Assembly: GCF_000143685.1 (NCBI RefSeq)
Contig: NC_014328.1
Location: 3,596,001-3,660,000, forward strand
Reading direction: 5' to 3'
DNA from: Clostridium ljungdahlii DSM 13528
Lineage (GTDB): Bacteria > Bacillota > Clostridia > Clostridiales > Clostridiaceae
DNA: 64,000 bases
Positions within the stretch are counted from its first letter, which is position 1, and the number at the start of each line of letters is the position of its first letter. The notes beneath the pieces are model-generated. The model worked only from the letters and a program-made list of their open reading frames with translations. It was not told where the DNA came from and searched no databases. Positions 1 to 8,106 of this stretch are shown one piece after another. The translations under genes and the position numbers were made by a program.

Positions 1-447
1 TAAAACCACTTTAAGACACATTATTTATAGTTTGTAATTCATATTTTTTAAATATGCCTCTAGATTAATAATAATTTCATAAAATTATAAAGTAAATTTT
101 GTCAAATTATTAACAAAATTTTATAAAGTCCTTGTATACCTTTTCATAATATCATATTCTATTAACAAATATAAAATAATCATTCTTACCTAAAAAGCGC
201 GCACATACTGTAAAATGTTGTAATTGATAACATTTTACAATATAAATGAAAATAACCAATTGAATTTTTACAGATACCTTCTGCCTTTAAATTGCATAAA
301 ATATTATAGTACTTTATTCAAAAGCATTTTTAGCAATATTTCTAGCATTAAAAGCAATAAAAAGTGTAAAATTCTAAACTATAATATAATAAAGCTATAA
401 TAAAAAAATCTGATTTAATAAATTATAATTCATAGGAGACCTTAAAA
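1..447. other. Leader region upstream of lysC, no gene seen
   Basis: This AT-rich stretch holds no open reading frame that I can support. It contains one clean inverted repeat (209-239, listed separately), a TATAAT-like hexamer at 380-385 without a good -35 partner, and the lysC ribosome site AGGAG at 434-438. I looked for a lysine riboswitch, which often precedes lysC in Firmicutes, and did not find its conserved core. Confidence 0.5.
209..239. promoter_or_regulatory. Perfect inverted repeat upstream of lysC
   Basis: The arms TGTAAAATGTT (209-219) and AACATTTTACA (229-239) are perfect reverse complements, with a 9-base spacer. It lies about 210 bases before the lysC start and has no U-tract, so a protein-binding operator is more likely than a terminator. 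Which regulator binds it, and whether it serves lysC or a gene left of the window, cannot be told. Confidence 0.4.
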
Positions 448-1830
448 ATGAATAAATTAATAGTTGCTAAATTTGGAGGAAGCTCACTAGCTAATGATAA
501 ACAATTTAAAAAAGTAAAGGAAATCGTTTTGCAAGATAAAAGGAGACGATATATCATAGTTTCTGCTCCAGGAAAAACTTTTGAAAAAGATTATAAAGTC
601 ACAGATCTTCTATATAAATGCTATTGTTGTGTTGACAATAAAAATCTATTTGAAAATTATTTCAATATAATCGAAGGAAAATATGTTTCTATATGTAATA
701 ATTTAAAATTAGATTTAGATATAAAAAAATTCTTATATGGTATAAAAAATGATTTTTTTAACGGTGCCTCTAAGGACTATATTTTAAGCCGTGGAGAATA
801 TCTGAATGGTTTAATTTTTTCAAAATTTATGAATTTTACGTTTATAGATCCTTCAGATATAATCTCATTTAAGCAAAATGGCCAGTTAGATAAAGAAGCT
901 ACTAAAATGTTAATTTTGAGTAAACTTTCCCATATAGAAAAAGCTGTAATACCCGGTTTTTATGGTTCTAATAAAGATGGATCGATTAAAACTTTTCCAA
1001 GAGGAGGATCAGACATAACTGGTTCCATAATATCAAGTGTTATGAATGCTTCTATATATGAAAACTGGACTGATGTATCCGGCGTGTTAATGGCAAATCC
1101 AAAGATTGTAAAAGACCCTAAAAATATAAGAAACATGACATATAAAGAAATAAAAAATCTTTCTCATATGGGAGCAAATGTTCTTAATGAAGATTCAATT
1201 ATTCCAGCTGAGGAAAGTAAAATTCCAATAAATATAAGAAACACCAATAATCCAGACGACATTGGTACTCTTATATCTGATAATTTACCCGATGAAGATT
1301 ATAAAAATACTATTGCTGGAATATCCGGCAAAGAAAATTTTTCAATAGTAACATTGGAAAAGCTCAATTTGATAAATGATGGTTTGCATAATCTATTTTC
1401 CATTATAAACACTAATAATATTTCTATAGAACATTTATCTTTTAATTCAGATTCTGTATCATTAATTGTACCAGATTTCCAATTACGTAAATGTGAAAGT
1501 TCTTTTATTAGTAAAATAGAAACTCAGCTTAATCCAGGTTCCATAACTATAAATCATAATATATCTTTAGTCGGAATAATTATAAGAAATATAAATAAAT
1601 TTAGGCAAATTATCCATAGGATTTTTCAAAATTTATCTAACCAAAATGTTAAAATAAAAATAATTATACAGCCATCTTGTGAATCCAATATTATTTTTGG
1701 AGTAGAGGACGCTGATCTTTCTAAGACAATTAAACTAATTTATGAATCAATTAATAATCCTGTATTAATTGAAAAGTCAAATACGGAAAATGAATCCCTT
1801 CCTATTTATTTTAATGTATTAAGTAAATAA
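448..1830 (+). CDS. lysC: Aspartate kinase
   Basis: Aspartokinase phosphorylates L-aspartate with ATP, the first step of the pathway to lysine, threonine and methionine. The amino acid kinase domain opens with KFGGSS (residues 8-13), has the substrate-side SRGE (114-117) and the RGGSD motif (185-189). The last ~160 residues look like the paired ACT domains through which these enzymes are feedback-inhibited. Length 460 aa is normal for a monofunctional enzyme. AGGAG at 434-438 is 9 bases before the ATG. The gene stands alone and ends at a large hairpin; thrC of the same pathway lies 31 kb away on the other strand. The family is certain; which end product inhibits it is not visible. Confidence 0.9.
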   Translation: MNKLIVAKFGGSSLANDKQFKKVKEIVLQDKRRRYIIVSAPGKTFEKDYKVTDLLYKCYCCVDNKNLFENYFNIIEGKYVSICNNLKLDLDIKKFLYGIKNDFFNGASKDYILSRGEYLNGLIFSKFMNFTFIDPSDIISFKQNGQLDKEATKMLILSKLSHIEKAVIPGFYGSNKDGSIKTFPRGGSDITGSIISSVMNASIYENWTDVSGVLMANPKIVKDPKNIRNMTYKEIKNLSHMGANVLNEDSIIPAEESKIPINIRNTNNPDDIGTLISDNLPDEDYKNTIAGISGKENFSIVTLEKLNLINDGLHNLFSIINTNNISIEHLSFNSDSVSLIVPDFQLRKCESSFISKIETQLNPGSITINHNISLVGIIIRNINKFRQIIHRIFQNLSNQNVKIKIIIQPSCESNIIFGVEDADLSKTIKLIYESINNPVLIEKSNTENESLPIYFNVLSK

Positions 1831-1901
1831 ATTTTTCAAACTTATTCAAAGCATGTACTCATTCTAATACTAAAAAGTTACCTGTACTGATAATACACTT
1901 A

Positions 1902-1951
1902 GAGGACTTGATTAGTTTGCAAAACAATTTTTGTAAACTAATCAAGTCCTC
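1902..1951. terminator. Hairpin between convergent lysC and methyltransferase genes
   Basis: A 17-bp perfect stem (GAGGACTTGATTAGTTT at 1902-1918 with 1935-1951) extends past one G-T pair to a 4-base loop. It sits between two convergent genes, 70 bases after the lysC stop and 5 bases after the stop of the reverse-strand gene, so it probably ends both transcripts, although neither side has a clear T-run. Confidence 0.6.
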
Positions 1952-1956
1952 ATATC

Positions 1957-2571
1957 TTACCACACAAATGGAAATAAACAATACGTACGCTTACAGTAAT
2001 CTTCAAATTCTTTTTTAAATTGTTCCCTTAATGCCTTTTCTTCAACTTTTATTCTAATCCCATAACATAATACACAAATGACTAAAACAACTATAGGTGC
2101 CAATATATTTCTCAATGAAAATGCTATTCCCAAAAGACTTAGTATACTTCCTGTATAAGCAGGATTTCTTACATATCGATAAAACCCTTTTTGTATTAAA
2201 TGTTGGTCAGATGTTGTTTGTACTGATAATGTAAATGCTTTTTTTAATGTCCACACAGAATAAGCCCTGATTATAGTACCTGCTATTATTAGGAAAATAC
2301 CTAAATAATAAAATATGTGTGGGAATACAAGATTTCTTATAAATTCACTTACTTCTGAACCTGTGAAATAATAGCTTACATAAATACTTAACCAATATCC
2401 TAAAACTATTAACCAAATTGAACCTCTATCAGATTTTTTCCTATTTTTTTTATTTCCACTTGAAGCAAATATCCATATTATAAATTCACATAGAAACATA
2501 AATCCAATTGCAAAAATATATATATTATATTCAAACATATTTGAAAATTTTGCGAAGTCACTAATATCCAA
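1957..2571 (-). CDS. Isoprenylcysteine carboxyl methyltransferase-like membrane protein
   Basis: This 204-aa integral membrane protein has about five hydrophobic segments. Near the C-terminus it carries GFYRYVRNPAYTG (129-141) followed by an acidic/basic tail with VEEK and FEDYCKRT, the SAM-binding layout of the ICMT/PEMT phospholipid-methyltransferase superfamily. Bacterial members are methyltransferases of unknown or lipid substrates; bacteria lack prenylated CAAX proteins, so the substrate should not be inferred from the name. It lies downstream of the PadR-HAAS-DUF4097 genes on the same strand with a 54-base gap after the DUF4097 stop, so it may be the last gene of that envelope-related operon. 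Confidence 0.7.
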   Translation of the reverse strand: MDISDFAKFSNMFEYNIYIFAIGFMFLCEFIIWIFASSGNKKNRKKSDRGSIWLIVLGYWLSIYVSYYFTGSEVSEFIRNLVFPHIFYYLGIFLIIAGTIIRAYSVWTLKKAFTLSVQTTSDQHLIQKGFYRYVRNPAYTGSILSLLGIAFSLRNILAPIVVLVICVLCYGIRIKVEEKALREQFKKEFEDYCKRTYCLFPFVW

Positions 2572-2625
2572 GCCTTTCCACCTCCAACATTTTATTTAAT
2601 CCCTTTTCTTTATTTTCCATATTCA

Positions 2626-3585
2626 TCACTTGCTTGAAATATCTATATCACCTGATACTGTACCTACATTTATTGTCTTATATGGTCCATTTCCTACTTG
2701 TGCAGATGCTTTGCTTTTTCTACTATTTTCATAGGTTAATGGAAAATCTCCTTTTATATCTCCAGAAGTACACTTTCCTTCAAATTTAAAACTCAAATTT
2801 TGAGGAAGTACCATCTTCACATCTCCAGAAGTAGAGCTTGCCTTAGCATACTCATCAATGGACTTGTAATTCATTTTTATATCTCCTGATACAATTTTTG
2901 CATTTCCAGAGCCTGAAATAGACTTTACGAATATATCCCCTGATATAGCTTGTATATTATAATATTTAGAATCCAGGCTAGTTATACCTATATCTCCTGA
3001 ATTTGTTTTTATATCGACATTATTTGCAGTAATACTACCATCCATCTTAAAATCTCCAGAACTTTGTATACAATTTATATCATTCAATTTCATGTCAGAG
3101 TTAAATAAGATATCTCCTGAAGTTGTACTTATATCTAAATCTTTAGCATAGCTTTTAGGTACATACAATTCTATTTTCTCATTTGTATTGAATCCATCGA
3201 ATATATTAATAAATTTATTGTGAAAAACTTTATTTTCATCTCTCCTTCTAATTTCAATGTCATTTCCCTGTTTTTCTATTACAAACTTATCTCCATCTTT
3301 TAACTTTCTAGATGCACTTTGTACAACTTTTAAGTTTGATTCATCTGTTGCCTGTACAATCACATCTCCTCTAAAAAATCTCAAGCTTATCTTACTACAA
3401 TTATTTACAGATGTGCTTTCACTTTTCTGTACAACATACCTAGCACCTGTTATTTTATTTCCATATTCAAATATTGGGAAACCCTCTCCGTGAGAAAATC
3501 CATATATTAAGAAAGATATGCCTGCTGCTGCAATGACAGCCCACATTACAATTAATACTTTTATTAGGCTTCTATTTCTATTCAT
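2626..3585 (-). CDS. DUF4097 beta-helix envelope protein
   Basis: The 319-aa product has one N-terminal membrane segment (about residues 8-28) and a large predicted extracytoplasmic part. From residue ~150 on, the tripeptide SGD recurs eight times (TSGDILF, SSGDFKM, NSGDIGI, ISGDIFV, VSGDIKM, TSGDVKM, TSGDIKG, VSGDIDI), one per predicted beta-helix turn, which is the hallmark of the DUF4097 'putative adhesin' family also seen in LiaG-type envelope stress proteins. It is preceded by the HAAS-domain gene with only a 4-base gap, hence cotranscribed with it and the PadR regulator. Function unknown; an envelope-sensing role is inference from family and context. Confidence 0.75.
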   Translation of the reverse strand: MNRNRSLIKVLIVMWAVIAAAGISFLIYGFSHGEGFPIFEYGNKITGARYVVQKSESTSVNNCSKISLRFFRGDVIVQATDESNLKVVQSASRKLKDGDKFVIEKQGNDIEIRRRDENKVFHNKFINIFDGFNTNEKIELYVPKSYAKDLDISTTSGDILFNSDMKLNDINCIQSSGDFKMDGSITANNVDIKTNSGDIGITSLDSKYYNIQAISGDIFVKSISGSGNAKIVSGDIKMNYKSIDEYAKASSTSGDVKMVLPQNLSFKFEGKCTSGDIKGDFPLTYENSRKSKASAQVGNGPYKTINVGTVSGDIDISSK

Positions 3586-3589
3586 ATTT

Positions 3590-4246
3590 CTACTCCTTCA
3601 ACTTAAAGCTCAAAGTTATAATTTTTTCTACGGCAGCACCTATTATAAATATAACCCAGGAATATCCCCAAGCATCAAAAACAAAACTCAATATAAAATA
3701 TAGGGCAACTATAATTAGCCATGCTATAGATTTAATTGATTTAATAATTTCCATTTGGCTGTCATTAGAAGATTTCCACTGTTTGAATTCTTCCACGATA
3801 GTATCATCTCCTTTTACATATTTAGGCTTTGAAGCATGATTGTAGACTATAAGACATGTTGCAATAGCATCTATTGTAAGCATAAGACTTACGGATACAA
3901 CATTATTTACCATAAAAACTTGATTTAACAGCATTAAAAGCACTACACTCATAATATATAATCCTACAGACACAGACAATACAAGTGCATTTTTCCTGCG
4001 ATATTTTTGCTCCTCATCATAATCAAACATATTTTTATCTTTTAACCCCTCTAAGAGTTCATCCACATCACCTATACTTGAAATAGCTATTTTAAAGGCT
4101 TCTTCTTCACCTTTTCCTGAAGATACCAAATCATCATATTTATCTATAAGATTAGCTAAAAGCTCTTCTTTAAGCTCTGTTGCTCTATGAGTTTTAGGTG
4201 CATTTTCAAATAATTCTTCTACACTATTTCTCAATCTTTCATGCAT
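3590..4246 (-). CDS. HAAS/permease-prefix-domain membrane protein (DUF1700-like)
   Basis: Residues 1-80 form the helical HAAS domain found next to PadR-type regulators (LRNSVEELFE ... EEAFKIAISSIGDVDELLEGL); after that come four hydrophobic segments. I place the start at the ATG at 4246 (MHERLRNS, 218 aa) because GGAGG lies 8 bases upstream; an ATG five codons earlier overlaps the Shine-Dalgarno itself. The start lies 8 bases inside the end of the padR gene, so translation is coupled. HAAS proteins work with PadR proteins in controlling envelope or permease functions; here the effector is probably the DUF4097 protein downstream. Confidence 0.75.
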   Translation of the reverse strand: MHERLRNSVEELFENAPKTHRATELKEELLANLIDKYDDLVSSGKGEEEAFKIAISSIGDVDELLEGLKDKNMFDYDEEQKYRRKNALVLSVSVGLYIMSVVLLMLLNQVFMVNNVVSVSLMLTIDAIATCLIVYNHASKPKYVKGDDTIVEEFKQWKSSNDSQMEIIKSIKSIAWLIIVALYFILSFVFDAWGYSWVIFIIGAAVEKIITLSFKLKE

Positions 4247-4580
4247 TTTCATTACCTCCATTAATTAACTTATCTATTAATTCCTTTGATTCATTCCAAT
4301 CTAGCCTATTTTGATTTAGTACTTCTTTTCCCAATTCTGTTATAGAATAATATCTCCTTCTTGCTCCTGTATTTTGATCTCCCCAATAAGAAGTTATAAG
4401 AGAAGCTTTTTCCAGCCTTCTGAAAGCAGAATAAAGAGTTGCTTCTTTAAGTTCATATTTATTATCCGTCTTTTCCTTTATAAATTTATTGATTTCATAA
4501 CCATAGCTGTCCTTTTCAATTAAGTGCGCCAAAATTATGGTTTCTGTATGCCCCCTTATAACATCTGAAGTTATAGACAT
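4239..4580 (-). CDS. PadR-family transcriptional regulator
   Basis: A 113-aa winged-helix repressor of the PadR family: the N-terminus has the family signature (IRGHTETIILAHLIEKDSYGYEINKFI), the recognition helix region reads LKEATLYSAFRRLEKASLI, and the wing has the basic GARRRYYSITELG segment. The short length without a long C-terminal dimerisation domain fits PadR subfamily 2. It is the first gene of a three- or four-gene reverse operon with the HAAS and DUF4097 genes. A consensus promoter and an inverted repeat overlapping its start point lie directly upstream, consistent with autorepression. Confidence 0.88.
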   Translation of the reverse strand: MSITSDVIRGHTETIILAHLIEKDSYGYEINKFIKEKTDNKYELKEATLYSAFRRLEKASLITSYWGDQNTGARRRYYSITELGKEVLNQNRLDWNESKELIDKLINGGNENA

Positions 4581-4611
4581 CTACTCACTCCTTACAACAT
4601 ATTAAATTGTA

Positions 4612-4637
4612 AACTAAATTACTTTAATAATTTAGTT
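4612..4637. promoter_or_regulatory. Candidate PadR operator (inverted repeat)
   Basis: AACTAAATTA (4612-4621) and TAATTTAGTT (4628-4637) are perfect 10-bp arms around a 6-bp spacer. The repeat begins 3 bases downstream of the -10 box of the padR promoter and covers the expected transcription start, a typical place for an autorepressor site. Confidence 0.6.
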
Positions 4638-4639
4638 AT

Positions 4640-4668
4640 ATTATATAAAATCATACCTCACCTGTCAA
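4640..4668 (-). promoter_or_regulatory. Consensus sigma-A promoter of the PadR operon
   Basis: On the reverse strand TTGACA (4668-4663) is followed by exactly 17 bases and TATAAT (4645-4640), a perfect vegetative consensus. It is 60 bases upstream of the padR start. Such a strong promoter with an overlapping operator implies tight repression. Confidence 0.8.
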
Positions 4669-4674
4669 GGTATA

Positions 4675-4719
4675 TTTTATTTGGACATATATATAATGTG
4701 AATATATGTCCAAATAAAA
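4675..4719. repeat. 18-bp inverted repeat beside the PadR promoter
   Basis: An 18-bp stem runs from 4675-4692 to 4702-4719, with core ATTTGGACATATAT and its complement. It lies between the clpP terminator and the padR -35 box. On the reverse strand it follows the clpP hairpin and its T-run, so it could be a back-up terminator; equally it could be an upstream operator of the PadR promoter. Confidence 0.45.
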
Positions 4720-4722
4720 AAG

Positions 4723-4764
4723 CAGCAGCTGCATAATGAAGTTTTCTTCATTATGCAGCTGCTG
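4723..4764 (-). terminator. Intrinsic terminator of clpP
   Basis: A 19-bp perfect stem (4723-4741 with 4746-4764, core GCAGCTGCATAATGAAG) has a TTTT loop and, read on the reverse strand, is followed by a run of six T. It starts 10 bases after the clpP stop codon. Confidence 0.85.
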
Positions 4765-4773
4765 TTTAAAAAA

Positions 4774-5358
4774 CTATTTTGAAAGTATTTTATCCACTAA
4801 TCCATAATCTAAAGCTTCTTTAGCTGACATAAAATAATCTCTCTCAACGTCCTTTTCTATCTTTTCAATAGGTTTACCTGTCATTTCACTGTATAATCTA
4901 TTCATCTTTTTCTTTATTCCTAAAAGCCATTTTGTGTGAATTTCTATGTCTGTGGCCTGACCCTGCATTCCACCGTATACAGAGGGCTGATGTATTAAAA
5001 TTTCACTGTTTGGGAGAGCAAATCTCTTTCCTTTTGCCCCTGCTGCAAGCAAAAATGAGCCCATGCTGGCAGCCATACCAACACATATTGTGGATACATC
5101 GGATCTTATATACTGCATTGTATCATATATTGCCATTCCAGCAGTAATAGATCCTCCTGGACTATTTATATAAAAATTGATATCACTGTCAGGATTATCT
5201 GATTCCAAAAATAAAAGCTGTGCCACAATTGAACTTGCAGCTTCATCTGTTACCTGACCATTTAACATTACTATCCTATCTTTTAAAAGCCTTGAAAATA
5301 TATCGTAAGAACGTTCTCCTGCATTTGTATGATCAATTACTACTGGTACATAACTCAT
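4774..5358 (-). CDS. clpP: ATP-dependent Clp protease proteolytic subunit
   Basis: ClpP is the serine peptidase barrel that degrades proteins unfolded by ClpX/ClpC-type ATPases in the cytoplasm. The 194-aa sequence shows the full catalytic triad: Ser98 in GMAASMG, His123 in LIHQP and Asp174 in VERDYFMS, plus the oxyanion-loop SPGGS (66-70). Length is typical. It stands alone: there is no trigger factor, clpX or lon next to it, the usual neighbours of the main clostridial clpP, so this may be a second copy. A family A repeat occupies the 165 bases between the upstream AraC gene and clpP and would be part of its leader if the genes are cotranscribed. Confidence 0.92.
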   Translation of the reverse strand: MSYVPVVIDHTNAGERSYDIFSRLLKDRIVMLNGQVTDEAASSIVAQLLFLESDNPDSDINFYINSPGGSITAGMAIYDTMQYIRSDVSTICVGMAASMGSFLLAAGAKGKRFALPNSEILIHQPSVYGGMQGQATDIEIHTKWLLGIKKKMNRLYSEMTGKPIEKIEKDVERDYFMSAKEALDYGLVDKILSK

Positions 5359-5406
5359 TATTCAAATCACCTCGTAAAAATATTGTCTTAATAAACAAAG
5401 TTCTTG

Positions 5407-5520
5407 GCATCAGATGGAGTTTTAACTCCACCTGATGCTTAGAAATCGTTATCCAGGGACGTAGCTGCTCTAATACTCCCACTTGGAGATGGAGTATTAG
5501 AGCAGGTAGTCATCGGATAA
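5407..5520 (-). repeat. Family A structured repeat, complete compact copy
   Basis: Read on the reverse strand: TTATCCGATGACTACC, an inner stem CTGCTCTAATACTCC with its perfect complement, CTACGTCCCTGGATAA, a short joint, then a second hairpin (5407-5421 with 5424-5438, one mismatch) ending in CTGATGC. TTATCC and GGATAA pair as the outer stem. The same order of parts recurs at 35485-35708 and 60440-60581. It lies between the AraC gene and clpP, both read leftward. Confidence 0.8.
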
Positions 5521-5523
5521 ATA

Positions 5524-5874
5524 TTAAGCTGCCATAGAAATACTACTTGCAGTTCTATTTCTTCTGAATTCCCTTGGAGGCATTCCATAAAGTTTTTTGA
5601 AGGCCTTTGTAAAAGATTCCTGAGAACTAAACTGATACTTTAATGCTATATCTACAATTTTATTACGTGTATTTAAAAGCTCATTTGCAGCTTCTTTAAG
5701 TCTTCTCCTTCTTATATATTCAGCTACAGGTTCTCCAACAACAGAATGAAAAATTCTATGAAAATGATATTTTGACAGGAAGACTTTGTGAGCAATATCT
5801 TCAAGTTCTATTTTATTTTCTAAATTATGCTCTATATATTCAATAGACTTCCTAATACAAGCATTGTAATTCAT
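5524..5874 (-). CDS. Short AraC-family transcriptional regulator (DNA-binding domain only)
   Basis: The 116-aa protein consists almost entirely of the two-HTH AraC domain (ENKIELEDIAHKVFLSKYHFHRIFHSVVG ... IVDIALKYQFSSQESFTKAFKKLYGMPPREFRR), with no effector-binding domain, like SoxS/MarA-size regulators. Many clostridial relatives carry a C-terminal GyrI-like ligand domain; here the frame ends just after the second HTH, so it is either a genuine short activator or a truncated one. It begins 35 bases after the histidine kinase gene on the same strand, so it is probably cotranscribed with that two-component system. Confidence 0.8.
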   Translation of the reverse strand: MNYNACIRKSIEYIEHNLENKIELEDIAHKVFLSKYHFHRIFHSVVGEPVAEYIRRRRLKEAANELLNTRNKIVDIALKYQFSSQESFTKAFKKLYGMPPREFRRNRTASSISMAA

Positions 5875-5909
5875 TTTAGAATACCTACCTCCTTAAACCT
5901 TTTCCTATA

Positions 5910-7373
5910 TTATATATTAGCCTTTGATGTAAATCCTGTCTTTTTTTGCTCATTTATCCCATCGGTACCATTGCTAACAGTAAGTTTAGATGAATTATTC
6001 TTTAACTTAATATACATTTTAAAAATATTATCATTTTCTTCCGCCCAAACTTCTCCACCGTGCAGATCCACAATATTTTTAACTATGGCAAGCCCTAAAC
6101 CAGAGTTGTTTTTATGAGAATTTCTAGACTTATCCCCCATATAGAATCTATCAAATATTTTATTCATATCTTCAGAGGACAACTCTCTACTTGATAAGTT
6201 TTGGAAACTAATTATAGTGTCATTTACATTATGGACAATATCTATATAGACTTCACTATTTTTTACACTGTACTTTATAGCATTTGATAAAATATTTTGA
6301 AATACCCTGCTGATGAGATATGGATCAATATTTAAATTCAACTTTGTAATACTATACTTTTTTACAAAACTTATTTGAGACTTGCTGGCAATTATAGAAA
6401 GCTCCCCTATGATTTGTTCTATAATTTCAATTATATTAACATTACATATTTCAAGACTTATTGCTCCACTTTCCAGTTTTGAATATTCAAATAAGTTCTC
6501 TATTAAAACTTTTAGTTTTTCCGCTCTCTCCATAGATTTTTTGCTGTATACCTCCTTATCTTCTATAGAAACATTCTTATCATTTATCAAATACAAATAC
6601 CCCATTAATGAGGCAAGAGGTGTCCTCAAATCGTGTGATATATTGGTTATAAGCTCATCTTTAAACTTTTGGACAGACTTTTCACGATTTATCATATTAT
6701 TTAAATTAAGTGACATGCTATTTATCTCATCTGCCAACGTTCCAAGTTCATCTGTGCCCTTTTTCTCCAACCTATAATTTAAATCCTCATGGGAAATTTT
6801 CACTATTCCATTACAGATGTACTTTATATACCTGGTCTTTCTATATGAAACTAAATATACAACTGCCAGTGAAATAATTATTGGAATTAGTATCATTGAC
6901 GTATACCTAAAAATATTATGATACATACCTGTGCCTTTCCATGTAACAAGTATGTATTTAGTACCTGATATATTTATATTATACACCTGATATACTACAT
7001 CTCCATCCCTTGGAGTAGTAGTAAGTATAATATTTTTTATATTATTCAGATCAATATACTTGCCTTCTACTTCACTTGATTTAAAAATTATACAGCCTTT
7101 GGTATCTGTAATAGCTATATTTACATTGTTTTCGTCAGCCAAATTATTTATATAACTTTGAACTTCAGTATTTGTAGATTGCACATATCTATTTACCTGA
7201 ACATAAATGTCATTTGATGCATTTTCAATATTTTGAGGGTTATTTGTATCCTGCATTATAACACTAAGAGCACTAGTTATACCAATTATAAGTATAACAA
7301 AGCTAAGTATATTTATAATCAAAAATTCCCTTGATATGCTCTTAAATGCAAGCTTCTTTATTTTATTTATCAA
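5910..7373 (-). CDS. Membrane sensor histidine kinase
   Basis: A 487-aa two-component sensor: transmembrane segment ~16-40, extracytoplasmic sensor ~41-155, second transmembrane segment ~157-176, HAMP ~177-232, HisKA with phosphoacceptor His247 in NISHDLRTPLASLMG, then the ATPase domain with its N box (ISRVFQNILSNAIKYS), and G boxes (DRFYMGDKSRN, GLGLAIVKNIVDLHGG). The start is a TTG inside the end of the response regulator gene (11-base overlap), so the pair is translationally coupled. Signal unknown; the linked glycosyltransferase suggests an envelope signal. Confidence 0.9.
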   Translation of the reverse strand: MINKIKKLAFKSISREFLIINILSFVILIIGITSALSVIMQDTNNPQNIENASNDIYVQVNRYVQSTNTEVQSYINNLADENNVNIAITDTKGCIIFKSSEVEGKYIDLNNIKNIILTTTPRDGDVVYQVYNINISGTKYILVTWKGTGMYHNIFRYTSMILIPIIISLAVVYLVSYRKTRYIKYICNGIVKISHEDLNYRLEKKGTDELGTLADEINSMSLNLNNMINREKSVQKFKDELITNISHDLRTPLASLMGYLYLINDKNVSIEDKEVYSKKSMERAEKLKVLIENLFEYSKLESGAISLEICNVNIIEIIEQIIGELSIIASKSQISFVKKYSITKLNLNIDPYLISRVFQNILSNAIKYSVKNSEVYIDIVHNVNDTIISFQNLSSRELSSEDMNKIFDRFYMGDKSRNSHKNNSGLGLAIVKNIVDLHGGEVWAEENDNIFKMYIKLKNNSSKLTVSNGTDGINEQKKTGFTSKANI

Positions 7374-8055
7374 TTTTATAACCTACCCCCCAAACAACTT
7401 TTATATATTTGGGGTCCTTTGAATTTATTTCTATCTTTTCTCTTATATTTCTTATATGTACTGCAACTGTATTTTTAGCATTGTAAAAAGGTTCTTTCCA
7501 AACACTTTCATAAATACTTTCCGTGCTTAAAACCCTTCCCCTATTATTTGCAAGTACTTCCAAGATTGAAAATTCAATTGGTGTAAGTTCTATTAACTTT
7601 TCTCCAATAAATACTTCTCTAGATGCTGTATTTATTATCATATCATCTATAACAATTTCTTCTTTACTTTGTGGTCTTTCCATATTGAATTGAGAATACC
7701 TTCTAATTTGTGATTTGACTCTGGCAACTAGCTCCAGCGGATTAAAAGGCTTAGTAACATAATCATCTGCTCCAACATTTAATCCTAATATCTTGCTGCT
7801 TGAATCATCTTTAGCTGAAAGCATTATTATAGGTATTTTTTCTTTTTTTCTAATTTCAAGACATGCATGTATACCATCTAAGTTTGGCATCATTATATCG
7901 AGTATTATTAAATCTATATTATTTTTTTCAAGCTTGTCCATTGCTATTAAACCATCTTGGGCAGTAATCACATTGAAGTTATCATTTTTTAGATAAATTT
8001 CTATTATATCTAAAATATCCTTATCATCATCCACTACTAGTATAGTACTATCCAT
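7363..8055 (-). CDS. OmpR/PhoB-family response regulator
   Basis: 230-aa transcription factor with a receiver domain (acidic pair D10/D11, phospho-acceptor Asp53 in LIILDIMMPN, conserved Lys in VTKPFNPLEL) and a C-terminal winged-helix domain (ELTPIEFSILEVLANNRGRVLSTESIYESVW ... TVAVHIRNIREKIE ... VWGVGYKI). It is the partner of the overlapping histidine kinase. The glycosyltransferase gene ends 51 bases upstream on the same strand. OmpR-class proteins bind tandem direct repeats with an ~11-bp period; exactly such a repeat occurs at 9491-9512 upstream of this gene set. Confidence 0.92.
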   Translation of the reverse strand: MDSTILVVDDDKDILDIIEIYLKNDNFNVITAQDGLIAMDKLEKNNIDLIILDIMMPNLDGIHACLEIRKKEKIPIIMLSAKDDSSSKILGLNVGADDYVTKPFNPLELVARVKSQIRRYSQFNMERPQSKEEIVIDDMIINTASREVFIGEKLIELTPIEFSILEVLANNRGRVLSTESIYESVWKEPFYNAKNTVAVHIRNIREKIEINSKDPKYIKVVWGVGYKIDK

Positions 8056-8106
8056 AAAAAATATCTCCTCTTAATGCTATATAAACTATTTTTATTATAC
8101 ACCACT

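Noticed and set aside
1..447. Lysine riboswitch upstream of lysC
   Set aside because: No conserved L-box core could be found; only an isolated inverted repeat is present.
2700..3150. Recurring TCTCCTGA-type words suggesting a DNA repeat array
   Set aside because: They encode the repeated SGD tripeptide of the DUF4097 beta-helix on the reverse strand, so they are protein-level repeats, not a CRISPR or DNA repeat.
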